NCBI GenBank assembly: GCA_036362985.1
Contig: JAYGXS010000001.1
Location: 34,007,767 to 34,071,766, forward strand
Direction of reading: 5' to 3'
Length of the DNA stretch: 64,000 nucleotides
From: Ligula intestinalis
Lineage: Eukaryota > Platyhelminthes > Cestoda > Diphyllobothriidea > Diphyllobothriidae
The notes under the pieces are model-generated. The model searched no databases. It was not told the origin of the DNA and worked only from the letters and a program-made list of their open reading frames with translations. Below are positions 33,001 through 45,136 of the stretch, piece by piece; within the stretch, counting starts at the first letter, position 1; the number at the start of each line of letters is the position of its first letter. The translations under genes were made by a program, and so were the position numbers.

Positions 33001-35189
33001 GTTATTTAACTTACTGCTATGATACAGTAGAAAAGAGGCCTCTATCGATCGTAGTTGTTTGCGCATAACGGTGCAGCAATTTGATTCATAGTAACTGCAG
33101 TATTTCCTGGTTATAAGAAAATCTTCCTAGAGTAAGCAATTGAGCATTACGCGATGACGCATTGTTTGTTCCCAAAGTGGGATCGAATATTGTATTCTTG
33201 CTAAATATTTAAAGATCCAGTAAACTTTTTAGCGATATACTATACGTCCATGACTGAAAATAATGTTCAAATAAAGACTGAAATACAAAAATATAAGGGG
33301 CAATCACCCTAGCAAAAGAATTCAAGGAGTATCCTCCGTTTAGCGGTTTGTTTGAAAAGGCTGGACGACTAAGTCCTGGACTTTGCTGCGCACGACGTTT
33401 AGGCTACAGTTAACACTCACTCATGAATCGATATTTAGAAGGCAAAATTTTGCACTAGTACAAAATGAAAATCGTTTTCGTGAAATACATGCTCATGAAG
33501 GGAGTGGTTAACTGTGTGAAATGTCTCACGTTGTGATCTCGGTTTTTCTTTCTTAAACTAATTTTGTTGACCAAACTAAGGTGAAAATATTTTTTGAAAC
33601 GGGTGTTTTATATTGACCTTCGTTTCTTCTTATTCTTATCGAACTAACAGTCACCGTGGTTATTTTAAGCTATTCTTGTTCCTCCCCGAAGATGAGCATG
33701 TTTTCATATGTAAGTATTACTATTTTTTAAAAGCCCCTGAGTCACTGCAATTACAGTAATAATTTTCTACTTATTTTCACATTTTCCTCCTCCTTGTAGA
33801 CAGTATTTGCGTCCAGCATTTTCGAGGTCAGATGGTCTTACCTTACCCAGAATGAGAGGGCTGGCTGTGTCAGACTAATTTGCCAAATGAGCCTAAAATA
33901 AACCCCTGTCATCTTTAATAAGCTCGTTCGAGATGAGCAAGCTGGGTCCATGAAAAAGGACAAAATTTAGGCAGGCAATGATTTAAATATTGCGGGATAG
34001 AGGTCATGGAAATCAGAAATATGTAAAAGAATTTCGCAGCAGACAACCTCACATTGTGAAACTTATTACCGAGAATTGTTTGAAGACCAAATTTTGAAAT
34101 AAACTGGGAAGATATGCCTAATTCGAAAACTCTTAAATAGACTTGGGTAATATTTGCAAATATTAATATCAGAAGGACTCTTATCAGATATTCATGGAGC
34201 CAGTCCTTCGGAAAAAACCTTTGGACCAACTGATAAAGTATGACCAAATATTCAGCACTCGGTCCAGCCTACCGTCAAGACACATAGAAATCAAAGCGCA
34301 CATGGGCAATGAGGAAAGGATTTTATTTTATCTGACTTGGTGGCCATCATGTTTAAGGTCGTGCACGAAGACCGCTCAATTAAGTGCTGGTTAAATTTCT
34401 TCAGTATACAGTCTTGAAAGTAAATTTACCAACATTCTGATAACCATTTCTGATCAAGAATAACGGTCCCGCTGGAAACATATTGCAAGACTCTTTAAAG
34501 CATGATTAGCTTCTGCCATCTAAGATCGGGTTTTTGGGTTACACAGAGTGCTTAATGATTAATTACAGCACCGATGCCTCCACAAGAGCACAGATGATCT
34601 TTGGGGTCGTCAAAGCCTATGGGCGTGGTGTGAAATCAGTCAACGCATGATGCTGAGCGTAAGGGAGGCTTTGTCAATATTTTTTACCCATACGGATGAC
34701 AGATATGAGCTCTAGTCTCAGAAACTATTCATCACTCAATACTTCTGGGTTGTTTTCCCATTCGCTTGCATCTCTGGCGTTTGACCGCACTGTAAATGAA
34801 ACACCCACCTCTTAGATATGTTTTTTCAAACTCTTCTACCCACGTGGATCTACTAATAATAACAAAGAGAAGAGTTCCAATAAGAAGTCCGGAGTAATAA
34901 AATATGTTCGCGGGAATCCAGCACCAGAGACAAAGTCAGTTAAAGTATACTGATGATGGATTCTTCTTCATCCACATCTACACATCTAAATGTAGCCATG
35001 GTTGAGCGGACTGCAAGAGGCGACTGTCAGTTAACTGCAATGAACGGTGGTCCACCATGAAGCGATGAACGTCAGAACTGTGGGTAACAAAAGTCCACTG
35101 TCTATTCGGGCTATTCTTCGCTTATGGTGAGCTTGGACTTTCTCAAGCTAATGGCTTTCTACCAGCAAAACTGAAAATTGACAATGGTG
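30030..35189. other. Long spacer, mostly AT-rich
   Basis: No gene is recognised. A GC-rich island at about 31380-31800 stands out from its surroundings and holds a minus-strand frame (31531-31800) with no known domain. It may be an unidentified repeat. Frames at 30524-30778, 32635-32838 and 33915-34247 show nothing recognisable. Confidence 0.4.
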
Positions 35190-35395
35190 ATTTAACCGAT
35201 GAACATTGCTGGCAAAGATAAGGGAGACTTAAACGGCCATTTCTGGCACATTTGCCGTCAATCACCAGTCATATCCAACCACAGGAGTTAAACCACCCGA
35301 GATTCAATCTCGTGACCTGCTAATAGGAAGTCCTACATTCTAACCAATGAGCCGCGGGCTCGTTGCCTTGCCAGTTTAAACCAGGAATATTGACA
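35190..35395 (-). mobile_element. tRNA-derived SINE
   Basis: On the minus strand a tRNA-like head carries a box A-like GGCTCATTGGTT (complement of 35342-35353) and a box B-like GAGATTGAATC (complement of 35300-35310), about 32 bases apart, as in RNA polymerase III promoters. The body continues with TGCCAGAAATGGCCG and GTCTCCCTTATC, matching the element at 56580-56760 (GCCAGAAATGAC, GTCTCCTTT). The cloverleaf is too degenerate for a working tRNA. Confidence 0.65.
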
Positions 35396-37605
35396 TGGGC
35401 CCCAAGGCAAAGCCGGACGAGGGAGATCCTTTGGTGATCGGTGCTCTTCCAACAACGATTGACAATAGCAATTGCTGCATAGTATACAGCTCTGTTTGTA
35501 GCGTCGCAACTAATAAACTTGAATTCATTTTTCCGTACTGATGCACAAATATTAAGCACTTTCTTTTCCCATAACTGAAGGGAGTTTCTTAAATTGCTTC
35601 GTATGTATCGATAATACAACGAAAAATGTCCGTTCTCTATGTTAACCACTATGCACCCGGCATTGTAGATGTAAGTATCTTGAAAGATTGTTGTGTTATT
35701 CCTTTTTTCAAAATAAGTTTAAGAAAGATAAGACAAGAAAGCAGTTAAAAATGTCAATAGATTTTATGCTCCTGAACAGGGCATATGATGGCTCAAACAG
35801 GTAATTGCTCTGCCCTAACAACTAGTGAAATGGAAAATCTGTAAGCCTGAGAAATTCGTTTAGGAAAATGTAACCTAAGTGTACTTCTTTTCGCGTTTTG
35901 TCGGATTTAACGTGGAAGACGTTTTTGCATCAAAATATTGTACTCCTAAAGTATGATTATTAAAAAAACCTAATTATTAAATTCAAAAAATGACCCATGG
36001 AAAAAATGCCTAATATCGATTCTGGAAAGAGAGCTCTGTTTTTCTGAGTTCTTTATTTCGAGTAGATATCTAAAATGCAGGTTTCCCACCTCACGTGAAT
36101 TTATGAAGCTCCTATGAAAGTCGAGCCTAAAATTTAGATGCTTTGTTAATCTGTAAATTATTTGTTTCAAGTACGCTATAAATCACCTATCCACCTAGAT
36201 TGCGAAATGAAATACTGGTGATCCAATTCTGTCTTGGTGCTTCTATCTCAGAAAATTGACCTAGTCTACTGACAATCGAAATAATAACTTGGAATGAGTC
36301 AACAAATTGTAAAAAAGACTATACCAGAGGCACACTGCAACCTCACTTCCCAACCGGGAAGAGTTTTTACGTTGACATCGACTTGCAGTCAACCATGATT
36401 AAAGGCAAATGCCAACGATTGCGCCAATGGCTCCTGTGGAATTTGACGTGACGCAAAGTGTAAGAAATTCAGAGGTGGATTTTTTCTGTTAAATTTTTGT
36501 CAGCAATACTGTTGTGCATAATAATCAAATTTGGCATTACAGGTTCGAAACAAGGCTGTACGCTTCTCCGTGGCAAGGTATGAACACCTCATAAATAGTA
36601 CACAGTGATGGCATTTAGTGATATTTTTTTGATTATTTTATTGAAGTGGTGCGATGCCGTTGAATTAAAAATCGACGCGCAAAGTAATAAAACAGTTTCT
36701 ACATGTAATTATATTACTACCGCAGCTATGCGGCTGCCGGCGCTTGCTATAAAATGTCAAGAAATATGCCGGCGACAATAATTTTGATGAACATTTCCTA
36801 AAGTCAGGCTTGTAGCCATCATTTAATACCCATCTCGTCTAAACCTTTCTACTTATATCCTGTTAAAAGTAATCAACTGTATTTCACAAACAGGAAACCT
36901 CCAAGACCCTTGTGGTATTAGTCCTCTTTCTAAAAAATCGCAGCCTGTATATTGTACTTAGCAGTTGGTGTGTCATTTTCGTATAAATATACATCTGAAC
37001 ACAACTCCATGTGCCGATGCTAGAATAGCTTTTGGAATTCAATCAACCAAACATCCCTAAGCCTTAGTGCTTAGTGCTTGGTTTCACAATCTCAATAAGA
37101 AAATCGCGTTTTGCCAGATGGTGCCAGAATGTATTTGCGGCACATGTAACTAGTGTCGCTTTTAACTGAAGTGCACCTAGGCCCTAAAAGCGCAGCTGAC
37201 AGACTGCGTTTGCAGTGGGTCATGTCATCTGTCAGGCCTGGTATGTCGCTTCCACTGCACTGACAGAAATTTGCGACTATCAACCCGGAACCTAAGCCTG
37301 CCGTATACCACCGTATAATCGAATAATATTGCCGTGGCAGTTTACAGCCACAGGTTTAGCAGCCCACGCGTCATGCAGCCATAACTTGATTAGTTGTCGG
37401 CAGTGGGCATTAGCTCACACAGGCTAGAGCGAAACTCACACGGCCCTCATTGATCCGCGATGCATTCGTCACCATGCGCTCAAGCGCACACACTAGCGTC
37501 ACCTTGAGAGTGCGCCAGCTAGAACGTAAACTAACAACGAGATCCCATTCCTTCGCAGACGGTTCTCGCTGGCGGTGACTGTGTAGCAGTGGCAGTAGCA
37601 AGTCA
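35396..37605. other. Spacer upstream of gene 2
   Basis: It is AT-rich to about 37000. A TATA-like TATAAATA lies at 36982-36989, some 617 bases before the ATG of gene 2. The last 350 bases are more GC-rich and probably contain the 5' UTR and promoter of that gene. No other gene is seen. Confidence 0.4.
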
Positions 37606-39162
37606 ATGTCAGGGCATCGCGGCCAACAACGTGCACATCAACAAAAAGTGTTTTACCAATGCGGATCAGAAGGCAGTTCAAATTGTATCTGTTTGGACAG
37701 GAAGTTGATAGCCTCGCAACGGCTCCTTCCGGTGGAAGACTTAGACCATCTCGCCAGTTCTATTCTTGACGGTAGTCATGACTCCATGCCTCTGACGGTG
37801 ATCGTCTATTCCGATAGACTGGCTTTCCGACCCCGCCATCAAGATACCCAGTTTCCCGACATTTTCTACAATGACATTATTCAGTTTGAATCAGTGCCCA
37901 ACATAGCGGATACCTACTTCCTTCTTTCGGGCCGAAATAGCAGTGTAGGAATGTACTTCTTCCTTTGGTTCAGTGACCCCAGTATAGTAACAAAGATATG
38001 GAATATGACTGTGGCAGTGAATCCGAGTGTACGGCTTAACAGCGGCCCTAACCACACATGGCGAAGCTCGGTAGACAGAAGCTCAGAAGGCATCGGTATG
38101 CCAACGAAAACACCAAGGAGGCTGTCGTCACCAATGACGGTGTCAACAATCTGGGTGGATCATCAGCCATCATCAACCAAAGATCAGAACAAGAAGGGTA
38201 AGATTGCCCAACAGAGTATGTTTGTGGAGTGGGAAGGCCGATCACGGACCCGAAACCGAAGTGGTCGAGGGCGAAAACAACAGAACTCTGAGGAAAACGC
38301 ATACTCCGCTCCATATGATGAACGGCCCCAGCGGAGAAGATCTTTTTGGCGTCGCGGCAAAAGCGTTAGGAACTCCAGCCTTAGTGAGAGCAGAAACAGC
38401 AGCATCAGCAGTGGCAGAAGCAGTAGCTCTAGTGGTTTCAAACACGACTCTGTGTTCTACCTTGTTAGGAGACGGCCAAGGGGACACTCAAGACCCTCAC
38501 TGTCCCCTTGTAGGCACCGCAGTCCCCCAAAGAATCGTCGACGCCCACTTGTGTCGCCCGTACTACATGAACCCACGAGGGAGGAATCTGATTTATCGTT
38601 TGACAGCATGTCAACCTTCAACCACCCAAGACAACACAGCATGAGGAATCACATTCGCCCACACCCCCACCATCGTCCTACTGCAGCTAATGCTGCTTTT
38701 AATAAAGGTTTCCAAAATAAACGCCAGTCTAGAGTGACATTCAGCCACTTTCCGCCCGAACCCATGCAGTACACCCCTCCAGAGTCTTCTACTGAATGGC
38801 CGGAGGAGGAGCCCTCCTCCGTCTTCGATTCTGAGGAATACTGCGACGAGGAGGAGACTGCCAGCTTCGATGATGAACCGCGGTGCAGGACGGATGTACG
38901 TGTGGCCCAGTTGGCCTCCGCCGCGCCGCGACCATCGTACATCCGTCCGCCACCGCCGCCACTACCACCGCCACCAGCTAGAAGGAGATTCGGTGGCCCG
39001 CCTCGCGGCAACGTCAGATTGTATGCACGACACGTAAGGGACGATGAGTCAGTCCAGTCCTTTGATTCCCTCTTGTCTGAGGATGCTAGCAGCACTCCCT
39101 ATCCCACTGCGGCTCGCGTTAACGACCTGAGCCAGCAACTGCACCATCATCATCTGCATTAA
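37606..39162 (+). CDS. Intronless gene 2: PTB/PH-like domain with RS-rich, acidic and polyproline tail, 518 aa
   Basis: The 1557-bp uninterrupted frame is the longest in the window. Residues about 25-140 follow the PTB/PH pattern: PLTVIVYSDRLAF, IFYNDIIQFESV, DTYFLLSGR and MYFFLWFSD strands, then the helix SIVTKIWNMTVAV. That layout is typical of domains binding NPxY-type peptides or phosphoinositides. The tail carries Arg/Ser-rich tracts (about 245-280), a basic SRP/RRRP region (288-315), an acidic block (about 396-424), a polyproline run (PPPPPLPPPP, 448-457) suited to SH3, WW or EVH1 partners, two SFDS motifs (331, 485) and a His-rich end. There is no signal peptide or membrane segment. 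An adaptor or scaffold role is inferred from architecture only. The plan resembles gene 1 at 17016, but the sequences are far diverged. Confidence 0.82.
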   Translation: MSGHRGQQRAHQQKVFYQCGSEGSSNCICLDRKLIASQRLLPVEDLDHLASSILDGSHDSMPLTVIVYSDRLAFRPRHQDTQFPDIFYNDIIQFESVPNIADTYFLLSGRNSSVGMYFFLWFSDPSIVTKIWNMTVAVNPSVRLNSGPNHTWRSSVDRSSEGIGMPTKTPRRLSSPMTVSTIWVDHQPSSTKDQNKKGKIAQQSMFVEWEGRSRTRNRSGRGRKQQNSEENAYSAPYDERPQRRRSFWRRGKSVRNSSLSESRNSSISSGRSSSSSGFKHDSVFYLVRRRPRGHSRPSLSPCRHRSPPKNRRRPLVSPVLHEPTREESDLSFDSMSTFNHPRQHSMRNHIRPHPHHRPTAANAAFNKGFQNKRQSRVTFSHFPPEPMQYTPPESSTEWPEEEPSSVFDSEEYCDEEETASFDDEPRCRTDVRVAQLASAAPRPSYIRPPPPPLPPPPARRRFGGPPRGNVRLYARHVRDDESVQSFDSLLSEDASSTPYPTAARVNDLSQQLHHHHLH

Positions 39163-42100
39163 ACGTGGGAGAGAGAGAGGAGGGAGGAACACATGTCCCC
39201 AGAAGTGCGAAGAAATGACGCAGCGGAGGTGTGAAGGTTCTTGCAGATCATTCACGCTAAGCGCTCACTCATGACTGTGGAAATCGCTTACTTCATAATC
39301 CCTCCTGTTTGGATTCTTAGCCCTGCAAAATTACCGCAGGGCTCTGCTATCAGGCATGCTAAAATGTAGGTGCATATTTTTTTGGAAAAACACAGTTTTT
39401 TAATGAATACTGGCTGTTTGTCTGAATTGTGACAAATATACTACAGCGTCTGATCTGCACTGGCGTTTTAATTTAACCTACTCAATGGAATGCTAATAGA
39501 CATATTTTTGCGCCTGGCACGACACGATTAAAGCTCTGTAGTGATAAACTTGCTATGGTATAGGCTATTAATGTTGGGAAGGAGAGTTATGTACTCTATC
39601 TGGTTTTATTCCAAAAGTAATGTCTTGTGAGACGTTGTCAATTAATTTGAATCGGCTAAGAAGCCTTGTTACTAGCATGTAGATGACGAATAATTATTTT
39701 TCTCTGTCGGCTTTCTATCAGAGATATGTTGGAAAGTTTTGAAATTAAAACGGAAACTGTTTTGTCGTGGACTCTTAAACCTAAAATCAAACTCAGGCTG
39801 GAACATGAAGCTTGGTAGACTACTAAAGATTTGAAAACTGCTTTTGCAGACTCATTCTAAAAGATTTGGTTTACAATCATTCGCTGCTTTCGAGAATAAT
39901 GACAAAATTGTAGCAAATACTGTGGTTGAGTCCACAATATGGATTAATTTAAATCACACTATTCTCTTCACATATGCCTTTGTCAAAAATATTATTATGC
40001 CTTCGGCCTGTTATTTTTAAAGTTAAAGCATTCGCTTGTTGCAATTTGAGGTACAGTTGGTGGGATACAGTTTAATTTTTTTGCTGTCATGTAGCTTATG
40101 TACCTCAGCGAAAGCACACTGATTATTAGCTGTACCTTTTACATTCCATATATTTTGCCTCCCTTTTTTCATCACTGTAGTTATCAGCCAAGTTACCGTC
40201 TTCCTGTTAAATTCAATGCGACAAGGAAGCTTTTGTCTAGCTCTAAGTCAAATTTGAATTATATATCCTCTATGATAAGGCGTCATCGCATATTATCACA
40301 GGGGGTTTTATCATTAATTTGTTAGAAACGGAATACGGTCCATTAGTTTATTTAAGACAATGAACCTGCTTAACACTAATAAACTACTGTTTTAAATCCA
40401 AGGGACAGTCTGTTTATTTAACTCGGCCTTATAACAGGTAACTGAGCGTTCAAAGTATCCAGTGTTTTAAATAGGGCTCCCAATAATTAGTAAGGATAAT
40501 TGGTAGGTACCAGCAAAAAAGTTGAGCTTGTATGACAATCAGATTATTGTCCAAGTATCTTTTTTCATCTCGAAACACGAGCAGCGATCGTTTTTCATGA
40601 GGTTACTCTTTTTGCAGCGCATCATATGGTACGCGTCGGCATGCCTGCTTTTTAACTGTTTCAATAAAAGTTCAATATGTTATCAGCAGAAAACCGAGTA
40701 TGTTTGGCTAATTCCCTTGTGAAGAACACATTTTAGCTAGGGAAGATGCTTAATTTTATTTATGAACAAGTCAAATGCCTATAGCCTACATTGTGATCAC
40801 TTTTGATCGAGATACACTTTCTCCGCACGATTTTAAAATTCTCGGTGTAACTCAACAATTACATAAATTACTGGTAAACTATAACTTTCAGTAAACATTT
40901 GGACGTGTCACCGAATTGCAGGTCTTCTGCGCCTAACAGTAGGATTTAGATTTTAGATGATGATTAACAATCTGTCAGCCACTGATTGGTGGTACGTCAC
41001 TCTACTTAGCAATTATTTTTGATGCCGTCTTTTGACCAGCACTGAACTATGAAAAATAGTGAAAAACTGATAGGACTTGCAAGCTTTAAGTTTATAATGT
41101 CAACAAGTCGGTCGCAAACGGTCAAGATATCCTTTCTTTTAAATCATAAACCTCGTCGATTATTCGAACACAAAAAGTTCCGGAAAGGCGGCAGGAAATT
41201 ACTCAGCTAAAAAAACTCGATGGTGAGTTTTCTAGTACCTGTCAGAAGGCCTTAAAGTTCCACGCAGAAAAAAAGCATCATAGTTTTTTGCGTTTGTGAA
41301 TTCATTTGTCTGAGATCTTTGTGTCTACATTCTTTTGATGCATGCGCCACCTATTTCAGTACAGTTGTTAATGCTTATTAATTTACGATGATGGGAAACA
41401 CGATTTAAGCACTAAAAGAAGCCCTTTTTTTAGCACAAGATGGAAAATCCTCACCAAAATATATTCTAAGGAAATGCTCTGATTTCCGCTATTTAATTAG
41501 TTTTTATTTTCCTTTTCGGTCGAAATATTCCTCAGCTTTTACTAAAACACATTTGTAAATGATAACGAATTGCCAATTTTAGATCTTGGAAAAGCTAGGG
41601 ACACGTGCAAGTTTAATTTGAAAAAGTAAGCCTAATCTTTCTCCGAAAAAGTGTATAACTATTGCCTGCTGTTACATAATTTTGGTTGTTGATTCAATTT
41701 CTGCTTGCCTTTCTGCGGACATCTAGAAGCATCCAGTTTTAAGTAACTTATCCATCGAAAACAGCCTCTGCCTATTGCCCTTAAAGTTTGGTGTTTTAAA
41801 TTTTGCATAAGAAAGTGGATAAAAGCTGAATAAAAATGTCTTCAAGTATCTCTATCATTTATCTAAATGGTTTATAATATCTACGAAGTAATTTGACCTG
41901 GGATAAGTGAATATGTGGCCACGCCATCATATACTAAATCTGCGTACAAGTACTTATAAACTCAGGATATTGCTTGGCGCATATCGCATTCAACACCTAA
42001 TGGTGGTATAGCTAACACATCGGTCTGCAAACATATCAAAATAGTTTTTATATCTGCTAAGTATTCAAAATATGGTTTCACTTTCTAACTAACTATATCA

Positions 42101-44065
42101 AATTGAGCATTATCTAAACGACCCTTAAAAATTCAGTAAAATAGCTTCCACGTAAGAAGATAACGAATTTCTAAACTATCGTTCAACGCACAAAGTTGCA
42201 TTTGATTACACATACTGATTGTGTATATCTGCTCTGCTAGACCAACTTTGGCTCTGATCTATGCAATTATTGAGCTTTAAGGGACATCGCTTTACTGACT
42301 GAAACAAGGAAGATGTACCTTTGCAAACAAGTTATGCTTTCCTGGTAGTTCTATTTGGATTGTTCCCTACAGAACTTAACCTCCTCTATGTTTCACACGT
42401 CGATTATGAACGTCAGCCTTAAATAACTTACGCGAGAGCTGGCAGAATAACTTGAACGAGAGAGCCAACGGCGCCCCGAATCAATAAGGTACATCTGGAA
42501 TGACTGTGCACGAGCCGGCATATAATAGCGAAAAGAAAACTGTTACTGCTGTTACTACTTCTATTATAGTTGCTTTGATCAGTCCGTCGTATATCTATCC
42601 CAGACAAGGGGCACCCATGTGTCAACAAAATTTCAACGAAAAGAAAATTGTGGTTCCTAGGTAGAGGTCGTATTGTACATTGCTGTCCGACCGGAAGGGT
42701 AAGCCCGGTCTTTGGATCGAATTAGGTCATTACGTCTACCCAGTTATATGACGAAAAAGAGTCCTTTAATATCTTGAAGATGTCTACCAGTGTGATTATC
42801 ATGTTCACTTTGCCTTTAAAGACTTGTGTCCTTATAAAATATCTCCGTGAAAAGTAATTAAGAAGCCCTAGTTATCATTCATCACGGTTGTTTAGGTACT
42901 AATAGAATTCCTGGTTTTAAAAAAATAAAGCGCTACCCATTCAACGAAATAGGTGCTTAGAAAAAACTTCTTATGTGTTTTCAACTAGAAAAACGATCGC
43001 AGCTGACTGTTTTATCCAAATCAAATGGCAGAGTCGATTTATTTTCACGTCTACAAAACTCTCTTTATATAGGTGTATAAAATTTTAAAAAATCAGTTCA
43101 AACGGGCATTACAAAGCCTTGTACAGTTTTGCTGATATGAATATCGGTTGGTTATGCAAGACTTCGCAATGATTTAATCTAGTTCGACATTTTATGAAAG
43201 TCTTCAGTACTCAAATGCTTTTAACAGTTTACTAAGAAACCAACATGCGCATTTTTATTCTTTCAATCTTATCCATGCCGATGCCGTCCAACTTATATTA
43301 TTTTAATAAAAGTACGTAAAGCATCCGGTATCTGAAGAGGTGTTCATTTAAATTGTTTTAAAATAATAAACAAGACGTGCAAACTGATGAGAAGTTATTC
43401 AGCCACCCATTGTTACTAAATATTCAGCCTAGATAAATGTTTCCTGAAGGTCCGTAAAGCATAAGTCAACGATCCTCTTTGCTTTACTGTACCCTTTTCT
43501 AACGTCTTTGAAATATCACTATATAAGTGCCGGTTGGATTTGACTGACGAACAAGTAGAGCATGCGAACAAGTAAAACATTGGAACCAACGCTACCATTT
43601 TTTAATGATTCACTCACTTTTACTCAAAATCCAAAAGCAAAAGAATTGCTTTTGCTGACTCAGGCAATTTAATTTTAGCCAAATACACATACACCCTTGT
43701 TTAAATTGCCTGCAACACCGAAATGCGTCTGCAACAATCTTTCATCCGACGCCGCTGTGAAAAGACGTCTGATTTTAGCAGACATTGGGTCAACGCGACT
43801 TGTTTATCTGCGAACTGATTTTAGTCCGCAACTCAAGTCTAAAAACTTTGTGATTAAATAAGATGCTATTACGACCTTACCGTCAAAAACATATATAGGG
43901 TTTTATTCAAGCATGACCAGATTTGATACTTTTTTTATTTTAAGATAAAAATTGTTTTATACCTACTGGTGTACGTTATAGTAGTGAATCGACTGTTAAT
44001 TTGGTGCTTTCTGTGCACGACCATTCTATCCTTATCCTAACATAGGTCCCAAAAGTTTCCATTAT
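39163..44065. other. Long AT-rich spacer after gene 2
   Basis: It includes the 3' UTR of gene 2 (ATTAAA near 39744 and AATAAA near 40377 are possible poly(A) signals). I see no further gene, RNA gene or element. A short hairpin (AGCAAAAG/CTTTTGCT) lies at 43636-43656. Confidence 0.4.
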
Positions 44066-44089
44066 ACTCTTGGATCCAGAAGATGAATT

Positions 44090-44128
44090 GGCGAACATAC
44101 GTTTGTTTTCGATAATTCTCATCAGGCC
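44090..44128 (-). ncRNA. Hammerhead ribozyme motif, left arm of copy E
   Basis: On the minus strand: GGC, CTGATGA, stem II GA/TC with loop ATTA, GAA, stem III AACA/TGTT with loop AACGTA, C at the cleavage position, then GCC pairing back to GGC. All core positions are present, and this copy has C, the preferred cleavage base, where the right arm has T. Stem I is short (3 bp), as in other minimal PLE hammerheads. Confidence 0.75.
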
Positions 44129-44421
44129 TTTACATTTACCCCTTTGCCCCAGTCGATTTATCGCTAAGCACATGGCTGAAAGGCCACCAAAACCTGCAAT
44201 GCTAACAGCAGAGTAGAAGCGAATATTCATCAGGGTCCCATTTCAAGGGGACGGACCAAGCGAACTTCTAAGGAGGCGCCTGAGTCAAGCTGTAGCAACC
44301 ACCTTCCCAGCAGCCCACGCCCACGTACTCTTCTCAATCGCTCCCATCATATACGGAGAGATCAAGGACAAACTGCCAGCCCAGACCACATCCATGTGCA
44401 TGTGGGGGGGGTCGAATGGGG

Positions 44422-45085
44422 TCAACATTTATCCGCGTTAGGGGAGTTGGTAGTCGGTTGAGGTGTTAAGCAGCTGGCTGTTGGATTAGCAGCTTTTGAC
44501 CATGGTAACTGTGGTGTCGCGACGAAATTCTTTTGGGCGCAAAGGATGGGTTGGCGTAGCCTGATTGCTGCCACTTCTGCCGAAGCCAAGAGACGCTGTC
44601 CAAGAAATTTTGAGTAGCTTGAGGGTACCTTGTAGATAACTCCGGAGGCCTCTTTGGCATCCACGCGATGGTCAGAGTCTACCAGATGCGCTAGAATGGA
44701 ACTGTTAACACCCTTTAGTTGACCCTTTCCTAACCATGCTGGGATGTGTTCTCGGACTCTTTTGGACAAACGGCGACTCGTGCGACCAATGTATCCCGCC
44801 CCACAGGAACAGGTAAATGAATATATGCACATGGATGTGATCTGGGCTGGCAGTTTGTCCTTGATCTCTCCGTATATGATGGGAGCGATTGAGAAGAGTA
44901 CGTGGGCGTGGGCTGCTGGGAAGGTGGTTGCTACAGCTTGACTCAGGCGCCTCCTTAGAAGTTCGCTTGGTCCGTCCCCTTGAAATGGGACCCTGATGAA
45001 TATTCGCTTCTACTCTGCTGTTAGCATTGCAGGTTTTGGTGGCCTTTCAGCCATGTGCTTAGCGATAAATCGACTGGGGCAAAGG
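44422..45085 (-). pseudogene. PLE copy E coding remnant: RT C-terminus, linker and GIY-YIG endonuclease
   Basis: The minus-strand frame has RFIAKHMAERPPKPAMLTAE, an in-frame TAG, then FIRVPFQGDGPSELLRRRL, TFPAAHAHVLFS and TSMCIYSFTCSCGAGYIGRT. KRVREHIPAWL, SSILAHLVDSDHRVD and ILCAQKNF follow, with a stop at 44422. The nuclease domain is complete. The part upstream of 44825 lies inside the right palindrome arm, so the same linker is also encoded, truncated, on the + strand of the left arm up to 44401, where a run of 8 G marks the junction. It matches the linker and nuclease of copies A and B block for block. Confidence 0.8.
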
Positions 45086-45097
45086 GGTAAATGTAAA

Positions 45098-45136
45098 GGC
45101 CTGATGAGAATTATCGAAAACAAACGTATGTTTGCC
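45098..45136 (+). ncRNA. Hammerhead ribozyme motif, right arm of copy E
   Basis: GGC (45098-45100), CTGATGA (45101-45107), stem II GA/TC (45108-45109 with 45114-45115), GAA (45116-45118), stem III AACA/TGTT (45119-45122 with 45129-45132), T45133 at the cleavage position and GCC (45134-45136). The core is complete. Only the cleavage base differs from the left-arm partner. It would be transcribed on the strand opposite to the endonuclease. Confidence 0.75.

Noticed and set aside
38048..39255. Open frames up to 148 codons on both strands overlapping gene 2
   Set aside because: They are shadows of the repetitive Arg/Ser/Pro-coding sequence. The + strand frame from 37606 is the longest and has the ordered N-terminal domain.
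43384..43420. CTGATGA followed by a GAA...TTC stem, a possible hammerhead
   Set aside because: The stem is followed by AGCC where GAAA is required, and no retroelement is nearby.
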